A stretch of DNA of 64,000 nt from Rhabditophanes sp. KR3021 (GCA_963281155.1 CAUJLY010000001.1:1922001-1986000); one strand, 5' to 3'. Numbered from the stretch's first letter, positions 12,635 through 24,790 are shown. Numbers and translations are program-made. The notes: a model not told the origin generated them from the sequence alone.

Positions 12635-12940
12635 AAATAGACTATATAATAATATGTATCTAATCTTTGATTACGCCTCTTCTATCCATATTAAATCTTT
12701 TATCATATACTCCACAATTACTTCCTTTAACAGCAAAGAATAATTATTACCTAATGTTCACATCAATAAAAAATAAATACACTCACCCTTCCAGTATACC
12801 ACGACTACACTCTATTTTCACTTTCTTTTTTAATTATCCTCTTAAATAGGAGGGCTTAGAAAATAAATAACTATTTAAGGAAAAGCGATTCACTCTATTT
12901 GATGTACACACAATAACATTTATCAACTAAGGCTCTTTCG
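12635..12940. other. Intergenic, nothing recognised
   Basis: AT-rich spacer. A 60-codon open frame here has no signal peptide or family signature and was not called. Confidence 0.55.
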
Positions 12941-13918
12941 ATGAATCATATACCTTTGGCCGAAACTCTTCTAGTTGTGGTATTATTAATTAGTTTTTTG
13001 CTCTATTATCTAATAATAATCTTCCTATTAATCGAGCAAGGCTGGAGAAAGAAAGAAATATTCCACACTTCCTTCATGATCCACTTCTGCTGCAACGGTT
13101 TCATAGACCTCCTTCAGATATCAATCATTTTAATCTTCCAAAAAATCCCGCACTGGAACATCCTGGACCCGATCTACAAATCCTCAACATGGCTTCCATT
13201 TCTATATTCAAAAACAATCTACCCAGCCCTTACAGCCGGCATCATATCGAATGTCATTTTATGCCTCAATAAATGCATCGCTCTTGCTTTTCCTTTTAAA
13301 TATCAGGCACTTTGGACATCTAATGTTGCCTACTTTATTATATTAGCTCAATTTAGTATATCTATTTTAAGTTATTCTTTTCAATACCACGAAAAAAGCC
13401 ATTACATCTATAATGATGATTTGGATTTGTATGTTTTTGATATGGTTGATAAGAAGACGTCCGTTATTAATAATTCTATCTTGGCCGTCGAGGCGTTGAT
13501 TTGTTCGTTGGTGGCTATAGGGGCCAATTTAATTATCTGTTACTTGTATAAACAGTTGATTGGCAATTCGAAAATTCCAGCAGAGAAATCGAGGAAGATG
13601 TCATTGTTTATATATTCATCTGTTGTCTGTCTGTGCATGGTTGCTTTGTGCATCCATCAAGTATTAAGAGCAATAACTGCCTGGACATCAAACAGAATCC
13701 TGCGAGACTGTCTTACAAAATATTTATTTTACCTTCTTTTCTTCAACACAAGCATCCATCCCTACTTAATTTTATTCACCAGCAAAATCCTCCGCAACAA
13801 ACTCTACAACTTCTATGGTATCAACAAAATCTTCTGCAAACACAAAATCCGAGAGCACACTGAATCCAGAATAGTCACTCAAAGATCCCATCCACATCCT
13901 CATAATACCTACATATAA
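12941..13918 (+). CDS. 7TM serpentine chemoreceptor (srg/srv superfamily-like)
   Basis: Seven-helix G-protein-coupled receptor of the nematode chemosensory type, expected in sensory cilia. Intronless, 325 residues. TM1 is LLVVVLLISFLLYYLIIIFL. The segment after TM3 carries NKCIALAFPFKY, the srg/srv equivalent of a DRY box. TM7 (YLLFFNTSIHPYLILFTSKIL) contains a conserved-type Pro. The C-terminal tail is short, basic and His-rich. Ligand unknown. The exact subfamily would need an HMM search. The same-strand gene at 14366 belongs to a different receptor class. Confidence 0.8.
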   Translation: MNHIPLAETLLVVVLLISFLLYYLIIIFLLIEQGWRKKEIFHTSFMIHFCCNGFIDLLQISIILIFQKIPHWNILDPIYKSSTWLPFLYSKTIYPALTAGIISNVILCLNKCIALAFPFKYQALWTSNVAYFIILAQFSISILSYSFQYHEKSHYIYNDDLDLYVFDMVDKKTSVINNSILAVEALICSLVAIGANLIICYLYKQLIGNSKIPAEKSRKMSLFIYSSVVCLCMVALCIHQVLRAITAWTSNRILRDCLTKYLFYLLFFNTSIHPYLILFTSKILRNKLYNFYGINKIFCKHKIREHTESRIVTQRSHPHPHNTYI

Positions 13919-14365
13919 GGGTGTGAAGTTTCAACATTAATCCTATTATTATTTAACTCTTATAAAAGTCACGTACTTGCAACGAGGAACTTTTACTTGC
14001 TTTTTCATAATAAACGTGATTAATTAAAGCTTAATGCATTTCTAAAACTTATTTTTGAACTTAACCAAATTCCATTATGTAAGGAAAGTGTGTTTTATAA
14101 TGAACTTTTAAGGGATGTTTTGGCAATGATGGTATAATTATAGTGCAATTGATGAAAGTTAATTTTGATAATTTATTATATCAGAATGTTTTGTGCTTCT
14201 GTTTTAATAAATATTAAGTGCATTGTCTCCTTTTATAAATATATTGATATTTGAATTTGAATGTTCGCTAAGAATACCTGCGTAAGTAGTGTTTAATTAA
14301 TACAAATAATATTATGAATGAATAGGATGATAACACACTTTTGTGAATATAAATAAATTGGAATT
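13919..14365. other. Intergenic, nothing recognised
   Basis: AT-rich spacer; a TATAAATA near 14347 could serve the receptor gene that starts at 14366. Confidence 0.5.
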
Positions 14366-15464
14366 ATGAAAACACGCTTATTTTGTCTGAAAATGATTTC
14401 ATTAGATTCCCTTTTGGTGTTTTCAACAAGTTTATGTGCTATGATCACGAATTCATTAGCTTTTATTGTAACTTTGCATTATAAAAAGGAAGAACCACTA
14501 AATGGATACGTCTTAATTTTATTACTGCAATTCTTTTTCGCTTTTTCTTCTGCCCTGTTCTCCCTTTTCACCAGGATTCAACTACTCTTGGTTCCGGGTT
14601 ATATGGTATTTCATCTAGACAATTCATTTTACTTTCCAATCCCATTTGAAGAATATAGATTTTCAGTGGCCTTCGAGTATGGAATGATTTATATAATGCT
14701 ATCAGTTGTCGTAACAGTAATTGTGTTCAGATACTTACATGTATGTGATGTAATGGTAGTTGAAAAAAAGCATTCTCTACTCGGGCTTTCAGCAACTTTA
14801 ATTCTTCCTATTATAACTTCTTCAATTATGTTTTATTCTTTCAAAGAAGATTTGTTCAACGATGTTCTCTACCAGTACAATTTAAAATACAACGAAACAA
14901 TCGACTTTGTTGATCAAACTACGAAAAGTTTAGCTATATCCGTAGTAAGTAACTTTTATACTACTTTTAATTAGTTTCTTATAGAGTGATCCAATCTTCT
15001 ACATAATGATACTTTCATATGTCGTTCTTTACTCAATTAATTATTCCATCGCTTTTCTAATTTGGAGAAAATACTCACAACACATGAAAGTTTTCGCAAA
15101 AAACTTAAGCCACAAAACCAGGAAGATGGAAAGAGAATTTACTCGTATTTTGGTGTTTCAAGCAATCTCACCCTTAGCTTTCTCAGGACTACCAGTTGTT
15201 ATTTACGTTGCCCTCATATTAAAAGGCAATTACTGGAAAGATGGTGGAACTGTATTAGTCAGATCTCATGTAATTGTAACTTTGACGGATTCCCTAATAT
15301 TCCTTTCCCTTTCCACACGAAACAAAGCAATTCTTTCAAAGTATTGGACAAAAGTAAAATTAATTATTTGCTTCAAAAAAGATATTAACGTTGTGAATGT
15401 GGTCTCACACCCACCTCACTGTAATTCTTCTGCTGCTTCAGCAAATAACAACAAACGTATTTAA
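14366..15464 (+). CDS. 7TM serpentine chemoreceptor (str/srh-like)
   Basis: Two exons, 14366-14944 and 14985-15464, with a 40 bp phase-0 intron, 352 residues. The exon join reads SVSDPIFYIMILSYVV. At least seven hydrophobic segments are visible. Before TM6, REFTRILVFQAISPLAFSG matches the str/srh/srd pattern of a basic stretch, Gln and Pro. The tail after TM7 is basic and Ser/Asn-rich. The first ATG is used; an in-frame ATG ten codons later (MISLDSLLVF) is also possible. Chemosensory role is inferred from family only. Confidence 0.8.
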
Positions 15465-16116
15465 TTATGCTATAAAAATGGATGTTTATTTTTGTGACGC
15501 AAACAATAAAGGTGTCAAAAGAATTGATAACATTTAATATAGGGATACAATATTTACTTTTTTTAATTTATCAAATAACAAGATAGAATTAATGGCCTCA
15601 ATTTTTACAGCACTAATTAGATAGTGCAAGTACAGAAGGAAATGTGGGTTTTTTCCACTGCACTTTCATATAATTTTAAACTTTGGGATGAGCATTTTTC
15701 TTGAACTCCTCGACTGCGGCGACCCTAGCACTCTTTTATTAGCTTATTATTAAATTGTTAACAATAACTGTACTTTTTTACACGAATAAAAGGTACGAGT
15801 TTTTGGTCTTGAGGTTAAGAGTGGACACTTGCATGGTGTCAGTGAGCCATGTAGTAACTTTTTGATCATTTTCAAACCCATAAGAACCTATTTTGACACT
15901 TAGAAACATGTTACAAAAAAATATTTTTTTGGTCAAAACTCACCTACACATATGGCCCCGTGCTCGGTTACTGCTTGTACTTAATGACTATGTCTTACGG
16001 AAGTAGAATGAACATTTCAAGCACTACAAAACTGTTAAGACCCATTTTTCTTAAACTTGTTTTTTTGAACCTCTCCGAGCACAAACTTAAATAAATCAAC
16101 AATTCTAAGAATATAA
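15465..16116. other. Intergenic, probably decayed sequence
   Basis: No intact gene. GTGCTCGG near 15960 and CCGAGCAC near 16075 form a short separated inverted repeat. The rest is AT-rich. Confidence 0.4.
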
Positions 16117-16446
16117 GCAATTTTTGGGTCAGCAGCTTCTCTAGATGGATTTATAAAACTTTTTGGTCATACAGAAACACTTCAAATTAAAAAAATCTTT
16201 CGTTTACATTAGCAGTACCAAAAAGAAGCACAAATTTTAGAAAATTTAAATATTGAAGATTTAATTTTTGAATCAAGATTTGATCCATATTCGTGGTTCT
16301 ATCATTTTGTGAAACATATTTCAACCATCAAATTTTATAAATATAAAAAAATGGACATTGAATTAGATGAAATGGCCTGTGGTAATATAGAACTAATGAG
16401 AATAATAATTTGTGCTAATTTCGGATCAGTAAATGTGGTGTTTTAA
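16117..16446 (+). pseudogene. Decayed coding fragment of unknown family
   Basis: A 109-codon frame is open except for one in-frame TAG at 16210-16212. It has protein-like content on both sides: LDGFIKLFGHTETLQIKK before and FDPYSWFYHFVKHISTIKF, then ELDEMACGNIELMRIII, after. There is no convincing start. The TAG sits in a sequence that could also be a splice acceptor (TTACATTAG), so an exon starting at 16213 is an alternative. The family is not recognised. Confidence 0.35.
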
Positions 16447-16545
16447 TTTGGTGACTAATTATAGTTATTTTAAACGTTATAGATAAGACGGCTTTTATTA
16501 AATTTCGACATATACATTTATTTATTACGTAATTGCATATTACAC

Positions 16546-18254
16546 TTAACTATCCTCAGAAGATTGAATATACAAAGCAATTAGCTTTTGGAGTTCCGCC
16601 TTTTGATTAACGTGTTCAAAGACAGTTGGAGAACTAAATAAAATTCCTATTGTTCCTCCGAGTGTAATGCCAAAGAAAATATACAGCATTAGACGATCTA
16701 GGATCATGCCAACGTACTTCCAATCATCTCTGTACATTTTGTATTCTTCATCCTGTTTGATATGATCGGTAATATATTCGATAGCTGAGATGGCATCTGC
16801 TACATTTTTTGTTAATGGATAAAAATCAGAAGTCAATTCATCTTTCCCTGTTGTTATAGGATTTGATTCGTAGACATGAATGGCTGGTAATCTCCAATTG
16901 TCGTCGTCGTCGAGGCTCTTTTTTGACATTACTGGGCAAAGTGGATGGTGGATATTTTTAGTTACATTGAATTCACCTATTCCTGGCAGTTTACTTGAGT
17001 TTGTTTTACTTTTTTTGGGTTTAATTGCAGAGATTATTTTTGGTCTTCTCATGCAGATAAAAATCGGGAGAGTATCTAAGAACACAGTTCTTACCCATGA
17101 TGGCATTCGATGTGTGCTTGGGGCGCGAAAATAAACGTTGATAATGATAACGGTTGCTAGAATAGTAATTACATTTAGTACAAATGTTAATAATAAATAT
17201 TTTGCCAACAAAGGAATAGTCGAACTTGTTGGTGGAAGGATCTTTGACACAACCAACAAAAAAAGAACAATTGAAAGAAGCAATGAAATTGTCAGGGTAA
17301 TTTTCTCCGTTGATTCAGTTGGTAGGAAATAAACTGAAACAGATAAAAACGCCATCAGGACTACCGGAATTAGCAACACGATTGTAAAAAACAATGGCTT
17401 TCTCCTCATTCTAACTTGGAATTCTATTCTAGTTCGTTGGTTTACTAATGTTGCAGGAGCATCTAAAAATACATTATAAAATTAACATTAAAATTAAACC
17501 TATGATATCCCATATAGAGCTAGGCGAATATTCAGACAAATCAATGTATTGTGCTCCGAGGAAGTCTAACTTAACTTCGTTACTATTGTAAGTCCACGAC
17601 CCAAAAATTAGAATGCATATTTGCTCGTCAAAGGGAAAGAATTCAACCTAAATTTCTAATTAATAATAAAAAAAATGTCACTTACATCTATAATGCAACT
17701 GCTTTTGTAAATAGCAGGAGGAACCCACAGAATGTCTCCTTTATTTGATATAATAACATTGCACATAAACGATGCCTCAAACATTCCATCCGCATTATTA
17801 AATAAGACAATATCCGGTGTAAAAATGCGATCTGCAGTGATTAATAAATGTTTAGTAGTTTTAGTTACCTGGCGACACTCGAACCTCTTTAATGTCTGAA
17901 TAATCAGTTGGATTCCAAACTAAATTTTGGTCGTTCCATCTCAAATGAATAAAATTAATTGATAAAATGAATAGTACCTCAGGGTGATCCAGATGTTGGT
18001 TTGCATAATTTGTTCCTTCTCCATAACATTGATCAGCAAGACTAGCTGAATAGCCATTTTGATTTGAACGGGGATAGATATATTTTTTACTGGCCTAATC
18101 AATGGATTGTAACCCTTGAAGATATCGGAAATTAATGCTGATTCAGCATCTGACCCATTTGCTACAAAACATATATCAGCATTTATTAATATTTATACAT
18201 ACCATTATGAATGAAAGCACAAATAAAGAAAGATATAATAGCACATTTGTTCAT
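16546..18254 (-). CDS. Nicotinic-type Cys-loop ligand-gated ion channel subunit
   Basis: Pentameric Cys-loop receptor subunit at the plasma membrane, nicotinic branch. Six exons (18203-18254, 17978-18161, 17869-17939, 17686-17831, 17500-17647, 16546-17462) with 37-41 bp introns, 505 residues. Order: signal peptide (MNKCAIISFFICAF), ligand-binding domain with TPDIVLFNNADG, then the Cys-loop from KSSC to DEQIC with 13 residues between the cysteines. The pre-M1 stretch is QVRMRRKPLFFTIVLLIP. M2 begins EKITLTISLLLSIVLFLL, whose Glu ring predicts a cation channel. A long M3-M4 loop and M4 follow. Loop C (about YSPSSIWDII) lacks the paired cysteines of alpha subunits, so this is a non-alpha or divergent (lgc-like) subunit. 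The ligand is not predictable. Confidence 0.92.
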
Positions 18255-18537
18255 ATTAACTAATCAAGTCATTTGATCTAAAAAGCTAACAATAAACAAA
18301 ATTAACTATAGCCGGCAAATAATTAAATATAAATCGACTAGACTTTGATTTTTTCTTCCTATCCCTAATCACATTAACTTGAACGAGCAGTAAGCACTTA
18401 GTTTAATATGTATTAATATGCATCACTGAAGAAGGCATCTATTTGAAAAGATCAATTGACAGGTTGTTTTAAATAAATTTTAATAAATGACAGGTTGTTT
18501 TTACTTTAATGTACATTATTAATAATGGGTGTGATGG

Positions 18538-20069
18538 TTAAAGAATTTCAACTTTGTATGAAAACGGTTCGGGTTTCATTATAATTGACCAAGGTGCTTT
18601 TTGTTTTGGCGGAGTTACTCCTTCAGGGACACTGATTTTGTATTTCTGTAAGAACCTTGTGCAAATCAAAAACAATTCGAGATTTGCAAGACCTTAAAAG
18701 TATTATACTAATTACATTTACTAATTAACTTACTCATTCCCATACATTGCCTTTTCCCCAAACTAAAGGGAATAACTCTATCAGTACTACCCTTAACAAT
18801 AGCACTTTCGTCTTCATTCAAAAATCTTTCAGGCTTAAAGTCAGCTGAATCCGCGGAGAATTGCTTATCATACTTCATAACATTATAAATACAAAAAAAG
18901 ACAATCGTGTCTTTAGGTATTTTATTACCATTTATTTCGGTGTCTCTGATAGCACGATGGGAAATATTGAAGGGAATAATATTAGCTTGACGTTGTAATT
19001 CGATGATTAAAGCAGAACAATATGGTAGGTTAACTTTGTCGGCCATTGTAATTAAGTTGTCTGACCCGATAACTTTTAAAATTTCTTTTCGTGCTTTGTC
19101 CTGTTTTGCGGGGTACAGTGCCATAAGATTGAAGAAATGCAACATAGTAGATCTTGTCGTGTCCATGCCTGCAAACCACAAGTCACTCACAACGGCATCT
19201 AATTCTTCGTCATTAATATGGCCTCCAAGAACTTCCATCTTTTCGAGATAAGCATGAATAAAGTTTTGAGGTTCTTCGCCCTTCACATACGTCTTTTTAA
19301 CAGCAGCCACATCTTTTCTAACGGTATTTCCGAATTCCTTCATGCCCATAACACCAGCTGGTTTGAACAAATTAAAAAATGAAATTAACCATTCTTGGTC
19401 ATTGAAATATCTATACAATGAAGGTAAAAAACGGCCAGACAATTTGGTAAATGCTTCGTCTAAATTAAATAAGTAATTGTTGATACGAGTTGTGTCCTGA
19501 TAAGTCCCTTTGTATCCAAAAACAATATCACAAATTATATTTGAAATACAGACGTTAATGGGAAGTCTAAAGTCGATTAATTCGTTGTTTTTGATTTTGG
19601 GATTTATGTAGATCATTAAATCGTCAATGCAACCATTTATTCTGTCTTCCATCTTTGCTTTAGTCATTCCAAAGTCTTTTAGAATTTGGGTTGAAGCGCG
19701 CCTGTTAGCATGCCAATTTTCTGAGTCAGCGAAAGCGATTCCTTTGTGGACTTCTAATTGATAAAAGGTATCGGGATACGCATTTGACCGGCCAATAAAA
19801 TCGTCTCCTCTAGTCACTAATCCTTCTTTTATGTCTTCATAAGAAGTAACAGCAACCATAGGATCAGGCAAATGAAGCGTAAAAATGGGTCCATAAATTT
19901 GAGACATTTCTTGAAACTGATCAGCAGTATATTCCGGATTCATCTCAAGACAATTACCTACCACTGGCCATGGACTTGGGCCTCGTGGGTAGCGAGCAGC
20001 ATTTCGATAAAATTTAACGACATAAACAATCAAATAAATTGCTAATAAAGTGATAAATAATGGTAACAT
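18538..20069 (-). CDS. Cytochrome P450
   Basis: Haem-thiolate monooxygenase anchored in the ER membrane. Two exons, 18734-20069 and 18538-18692, with a 41 bp intron right after the haem-binding loop, 496 residues. N-terminal anchor LFITLLAIYLIVYVVKF, then the proline hinge RYPRGPSPWPVVGN. I-helix oxygen-activation motif WFAGMDTT; K-helix ELQR; haem loop FSLGKRQCMG with the Cys ligand. Exon 2 supplies the last 50 residues (SLANLELFLICTRFLQKY onward); a single-exon reading would truncate the protein just after the haem Cys. It resembles the nematode CYP2-like expansions that handle xenobiotics and lipids; the substrate is unknown. Confidence 0.95.
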
Positions 20070-20107
20070 GAGTAAAGGAATAAGTATAAATGTACAGCGC
20101 TGGCTTA

Positions 20108-20115
20108 CTTTTATA
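20108..20115 (-). promoter_or_regulatory. TATA box of the P450 gene
   Basis: CTTTTATA on plus (TATAAAAG on minus), 38 bp before the ATG at 20069. Confidence 0.55.
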
Positions 20116-20632
20116 GTTTTGTGTAGATGTTAAAGTTTGTTCAAATAAACGCATAGATTAAAAGAGACTTTAGTTTGATAGCATTTTAGTGGTTAATTTT
20201 GTGGGTATGATTATCATGTTGTGTTCTTTTCAACTACTAACTACATAAAAAAGTTTTTTAATTGAAGTCGACTTTACTTTGATCGTCAAATACTTCACTT
20301 ATGTCAATGACACAATATTTTGCGCTTTAAATACACAAGTTTACCATATTTTTGGTACTAAAAATAACAATCAACAATTATGTGTGCATTACGTGTTATT
20401 CAGTATATTTGTTGATTACTTATAAATTTTAAGAATATTTCGTTTCCAGAAAAATGTTTTTACATGATTTACATTGCATATGGGACCAGTTCCAATACAG
20501 GAAACGAAAGGTGTGAAGTTTAATCATGTATAATTAATCGAAAATATAGCAAATTAATTAATCTAGTTCCCTAATTTTATTAAATAAACTGAAACTTTAT
20601 AAAAATTCATATAGTTCATTAATTTATTTGAC
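20116..20632. other. Upstream part of a tandem repeat unit
   Basis: The distal part (from about 20255) resembles the sequence at about 21900-22250, including the TCAAATAC motif and the GACACAA..TTTTGC-type stretch. It is therefore the upstream end of the duplicated receptor unit. TATAAAAA near 20596 may be the core promoter of the 20633 gene. Confidence 0.5.
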
Positions 20633-21645
20633 ATGAACGAAGAACTTTATGAATTATTTATAATTATTGCCAATTCTGTTGCTATTATCCTGAATTTTAT
20701 TTCTGTTTTTGCTTTGAAATTTAAAGGTTCTAAGAAAGATGATTTATTAACGAATTATTTAATTTGGGGTAGATTAGGAGATGCTTTCTTTGCATTCAAT
20801 ACTGGAATTTTCTTGACAATCAGAATTTCATTCTCTCATATTGTTGTTGTTTCTAATGGCCTTTGCCATGCATTAAATGAACCGTATTTGTGCAATATTT
20901 CGCTATTATTATGGGTCTTATCAATTAGCTACAATTACTGTGTAATTGGATTTCCCTTATTTGCAATGAGAAATGTATTTGTACTAAAACGAGAACCAGG
21001 ATACTTATCTAATTTTGAAAAAATTATTTTGGCATTTTGCCATATTGTCTCTCCAATAATAACTTTGTCCTTGAGTCATTTATTTTTAGTTCCTTTAAAA
21101 GAAATCGAAGATTTATTAGAAAAAGTAAGCATTCAAACTCAAAAGCATATAATTTTATACCAAAATTTTAGGATAGTGTGTTCCTAAGATATATAAATAA
21201 TTCGGAATACACTGTTTTTATGTACGACACAAAACTAACATCAATTTTCATGTGTACTACATATGTTTTGCTTTTTAATTATTTGTTTGTGTTAATTTAT
21301 GGCCATATTTATAATTATATGCCTATAAGGAAGGAATTAATTAAATCAAAAAAGGAAGCAAGAATGGAAACTGTATTCAAAATTGAACAAGCTTTGTTTA
21401 AAATTGCTACTATTTATTTATTTCCGATATTGTTTGGTTTTAGTCCGTTGATTATTGCATTTATTGGCTTGAATATTGTGAGAATTCCGGTTTCAAAAGA
21501 AGTTGAAAGATTGGCGGGAGCGTCTGTTGTCATCGGGCCTACTATTTATTATATAATGTCTCCCATAATGACCATTTACACTTTACGTGGGAACAAAAGT
21601 TTGGGTAAAACAATCATTGCAGTGAAGCCATCAAATCCTAAATAA
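20633..21645 (+). CDS. 7TM serpentine chemoreceptor, tandem copy 1
   Basis: Two exons, 20633-21124 and 21172-21645, with a 47 bp phase-0 intron, 321 residues. Seven hydrophobic segments. Landmarks include LIWGRLGDAFFAF, NYCVIGFPLFAMRNVFVLK after TM3/4, KELIKSKKEAR before TM6 and IYYIMSPIMTIY in TM7. The length and intron position are identical to the next gene (22254), and most residues match. Str-superfamily-like by the TM7 pattern, but the class is not certain. A more distant relative is the truncated receptor at 31735-32192. Confidence 0.82.
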
Positions 21646-22253
21646 TTATCTTCGTTTAAATTGCTCTAGATTTGCTTACATTTGCGTATAAAAGAATTAC
21701 ATATTAACAAACAAATATAAGCTTTTTACAATTGCATAAATATTTATTATTAATTTACTCCTAATTTATATCAACAAAAATAATTAATTCTTTTATAAGA
21801 AACCTAAATAAAATGTACCGTTTTATTAAAACGATTCTTAATTTTACAGATTAAAATTATTTACATTTTCTTATTTTTTTGTAGAAGGTACACATAGATA
21901 CACCGTTTTTGACACAAAAATATTTTTTATTTAAATCGACTTTTTTAGATCATCAAATACTCTACGGATGGCATGGACACAAAATTCTGCACTTTATATA
22001 GACGATTTAACTATAGTTTGGAACAAAACATTATCATATATTATTCTCATTCATCTATATTTTGTAAATTTTAAAAATAATTCGTTTTCGGAAAATATCT
22101 TAGGTAATTTGAGAAACAATTTAATTACAAAAAATGAAAGGAGCGAAGTTTAACCTTGTATAATTTAAGATTATTTAATGCACAGATGTTAATTAATCCA
22201 CACACTTTTTTGAAATATACACAAAGCTTATACAACTCGCCTATTTCTTTGAT
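21646..22253. other. Spacer between tandem receptor copies
   Basis: Holds the 3' flank of copy 1 and the upstream region of copy 2. Both flanks have recognisable counterparts around the other copies (20255-20632 and 23266-23557). A 61-codon frame at 21968 is not a gene. Confidence 0.5.
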
Positions 22254-23265
22254 ATGAACGAAGAAGTTTACGACAAATTTGTTATTATCGCCAGTTCTAT
22301 CGCAATTGTCTTAAATTTATTCTCTGTTTATACTATTAAATTTAAAGGCCCTAGGAAAGATGATTTATTAACTAAGTATTTAATTTGGGGAAGAATAGGA
22401 GATGCTTTTTTCGCATTTATTACTGGAATTGTCTTAACAATTAGAGTTACCTTTTCTCATATTATTGTTGTTTCCAATGGCCTTTGTCATTATTTAGGCG
22501 GACCATACTTATGTAACTTTTTTGTAATGTTATGGGTTTTGTCTATTAGCTTCAATTATTGTGTGATAGGTTTCCCTCTCTTTGCAATGAGGAACATATT
22601 TGTGTTGAAAATAGAACAAGGTCACTTATCTATATTTGAAAAAATAACTATCTTATTTTGCCATGTATCCGTTCCAACAACAACTTTGGCTCTGAGTCAT
22701 TTATTTATAGTTTCTGAAATAGAAATTGAAAGCTTACTTAAAAACGTAGTTCTTTTCTTGTAAAAACATATATTTCGTTTTAAAATTTTAGGATAACCTG
22801 TTCATGGGATATATGAATAATTCAGATTTTTCTGTCTTTGCGTATGATACTAGACACACATCAATTTTCATGTGTACAACATATGTTCTAACTTTCAATT
22901 ATTTGTTTTTGTTAGTTTATGGGCACATTGTCAATTATAGGCCTATAAGGAAAGAATTAATTAAATCAAAAAAGGAAGCAAGATTTGAGACGGTACTAAA
23001 AATTGAACAAGCTTTGTTTAAAATTGCTACAATTTATTTAATTCCTCTATTTATTGGCTTGAGTCCGTTTGCAATAGGATTTATTGTTTTGAACATATTC
23101 AGAATTCCGGTTTCAAAGGAAGTTGAAAGATGGGCAGGGGCGTCTATCGTCATTGGACCTATTCTATATTACATAATGTCTCCTATAATAACCATCTACA
23201 CCATACGAAGAAGCAAGAAGCTAAAAAACAAAGTAATACCAGTGAAACCTTCGAATCCTAATTAA
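22254..23265 (+). CDS. 7TM serpentine chemoreceptor, tandem copy 2
   Basis: Two exons, 22254-22745 and 22792-23265, with a 46 bp intron, 321 residues: the same exon lengths and phase as copy 1. Landmarks LIWGRIGDAFFAF, NYCVIGFPLFAMRNIFVLK and KELIKSKKEAR are nearly identical. Differences cluster in TM1, the extracellular loop around NGLCHYLGGPYLC and the C-terminal tail (RRSKKLKNKVIPVKPSNPN). Both copies are open, so both may be functional and could differ in ligand. Confidence 0.82.
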
Positions 23266-23557
23266 TTACCATTACTCATATAAATTTATATTTTTCATAT
23301 CTATGTGTGAAATGATCACACGTAAAAAACAAATATAACATCATGTTTGAATAAATATTTATTAATAATTTATTACCCTTGTTGTTTATCTCATTTATTA
23401 TCAACAAAGAGTTAATTCTTCTACAAAGATATGCATAAAATGTACTTTTCATTCAAATTGTCCTTAACATAACAAATCACATTTTTCCTGCATGATTTTT
23501 AAATAATTCTTTTAAATTTCTTTGTACTAGGTGCACGTATACCTTTTTTGATAATAA

Positions 23558-23700
23558 ATGACAGTATTATCTACAATGATTTTGAATGCTTTTGTGTTAC
23601 ATGCTCTTATAGCATTCCTTTCATTAAAAAGTAAAGGAAAGATTAAAAGTAAGCTTTTATTTACAGTTAGCTATAGAAGTCAAATTCTATTAAAACACAA
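23558..23700 (+). pseudogene. Truncated third receptor copy
   Basis: A short frame starting at 23558 encodes ILNAFVLHALIAFLSLKSKG and KIKSKLLF. This parallels the TM1 to first-loop region of the two upstream receptors (IAIVLNLFSVYTIKFKG, RKDDLL). Nothing receptor-like follows, and the frame then runs antisense into the 3' end of the srt gene. Judged a remnant; low certainty. Confidence 0.35.
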
Positions 23701-23725
23701 ATTCAATTCATTACTTCCGCCAAAA

Positions 23726-24790
23726 TCAAATGATTACGACATTGTGTGTTGTTGTTCTATTTGGCTTGGAAGGTATTTTTACAGAGGAAACTTGCGTGGT
23801 AACTTTAATAATTTTGTATGGAAGTAATTGTTCGAAGATATACTTTCTTAGAGATCTGTTGAAGACAATTGCAATGACGGATTGACTCCCGTGTGATAAC
23901 ATCCAGGTAAAATGCCCGAAGACTATAAACTCCAAAGAAGCTGGTACAATATTGAAGATTCCATAAACTAAACTAGCGAAAAATGAGATAATGCAAATGA
24001 TCAAGGACTGAACAAATAAGGTTCTTTGCAAACTGTTGAATTCTTTGGAATTTGTTTTGCCTGAAAATCCTCTGTACAAAAGAAAGAAGAAAAGAATATA
24101 GAGGATTGGAAGTATCACAATCATAATCAAGTCATTTATAGCATTTGACAAGTTGACGTAAACAAATCCTTTTTCAAGATTTCCTGAAATATTTGCATAG
24201 GGGTTTGTGAATAAGGCAAAACCAGCTCGGGCGGAGTATAATAGTGGAGGTGTAAAAGCGGCAAAGTAGAAGCCATATCCAAATGGTAGTAGAATCCAGA
24301 ACCAAGTTTTGTACCCATCAAACATTAACACACTAATGCGTGGCTTCCATAAGTCTAGGATACGTGAGGCAGACAAAAGAACGGTCATGCAGCATGTTGT
24401 TGTCCATCCAGCTAAAGCAAATACTCCGGCCCAATAGATCAAGTCTTTGTGACTGCAATAAAATCCTCCGACAATGGTTAAATAACCAGCAATATTACTA
24501 ATTATGATCAAAGTACAAAAATCAACTATCCCAAGAACCAACTAAACAAGAAATAAATAATTTTAAGTCCATCAAATTCTTACCATAATTTTGTAGGGAG
24601 AAAGCTTTCTAAACTGTTCCCTAGACATACTAATTAACACAGGAATATAAAAGAATTGAAAGAATACTCCAAACAAAATGTATATAATACCCAGTAAAAC
24701 ATTAGGTTCCATTAATTGCCTCCATTCAGATTCATTTTTTTGATCGCATGAGTAATACTCTTTAATGACTTCTTGGCTAAAGTAGAACAT
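23726..24790 (-). CDS. 7TM serpentine receptor, class T (srt)-like
   Basis: Two exons, 24584-24790 and 23726-24541, with a 42 bp phase-0 intron, 340 residues. The exon join falls in SPYKIM/LVLGIVDFCTL, and SPYKIMLVLGIVD is the srt family signature region. GYLTIVGGFYCSHKDLIYW follows, then FDGYKTWFWILLPFGYGFYF and FTPPLLYS, then TM5-TM7 ending HFTWMLSHGSQSVIAIVFN. It is convergent with the tandem receptor cluster. Chemosensory role inferred from family. Confidence 0.88.

Larger units (their letters stand above)
20255..23700 (+). repeat. Tandem duplication of a receptor unit (two full copies plus a partial third)
   Basis: The start codons are 1,621 bp apart, and coding, intron, upstream and downstream flanks all match between units. 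The flank motif around 21876-21905 (TGTAGAAGGTACACATAGAT) recurs in diverged form near 23520, followed by a short receptor-like frame at 23558. This suggests a truncated third unit that ends where the minus-strand srt gene begins. Confidence 0.6.

Noticed and set aside
12667..12849. 60-codon plus-strand frame after the cystatin
   Set aside because: No signal peptide, no motif, AT-driven composition, no splice support.
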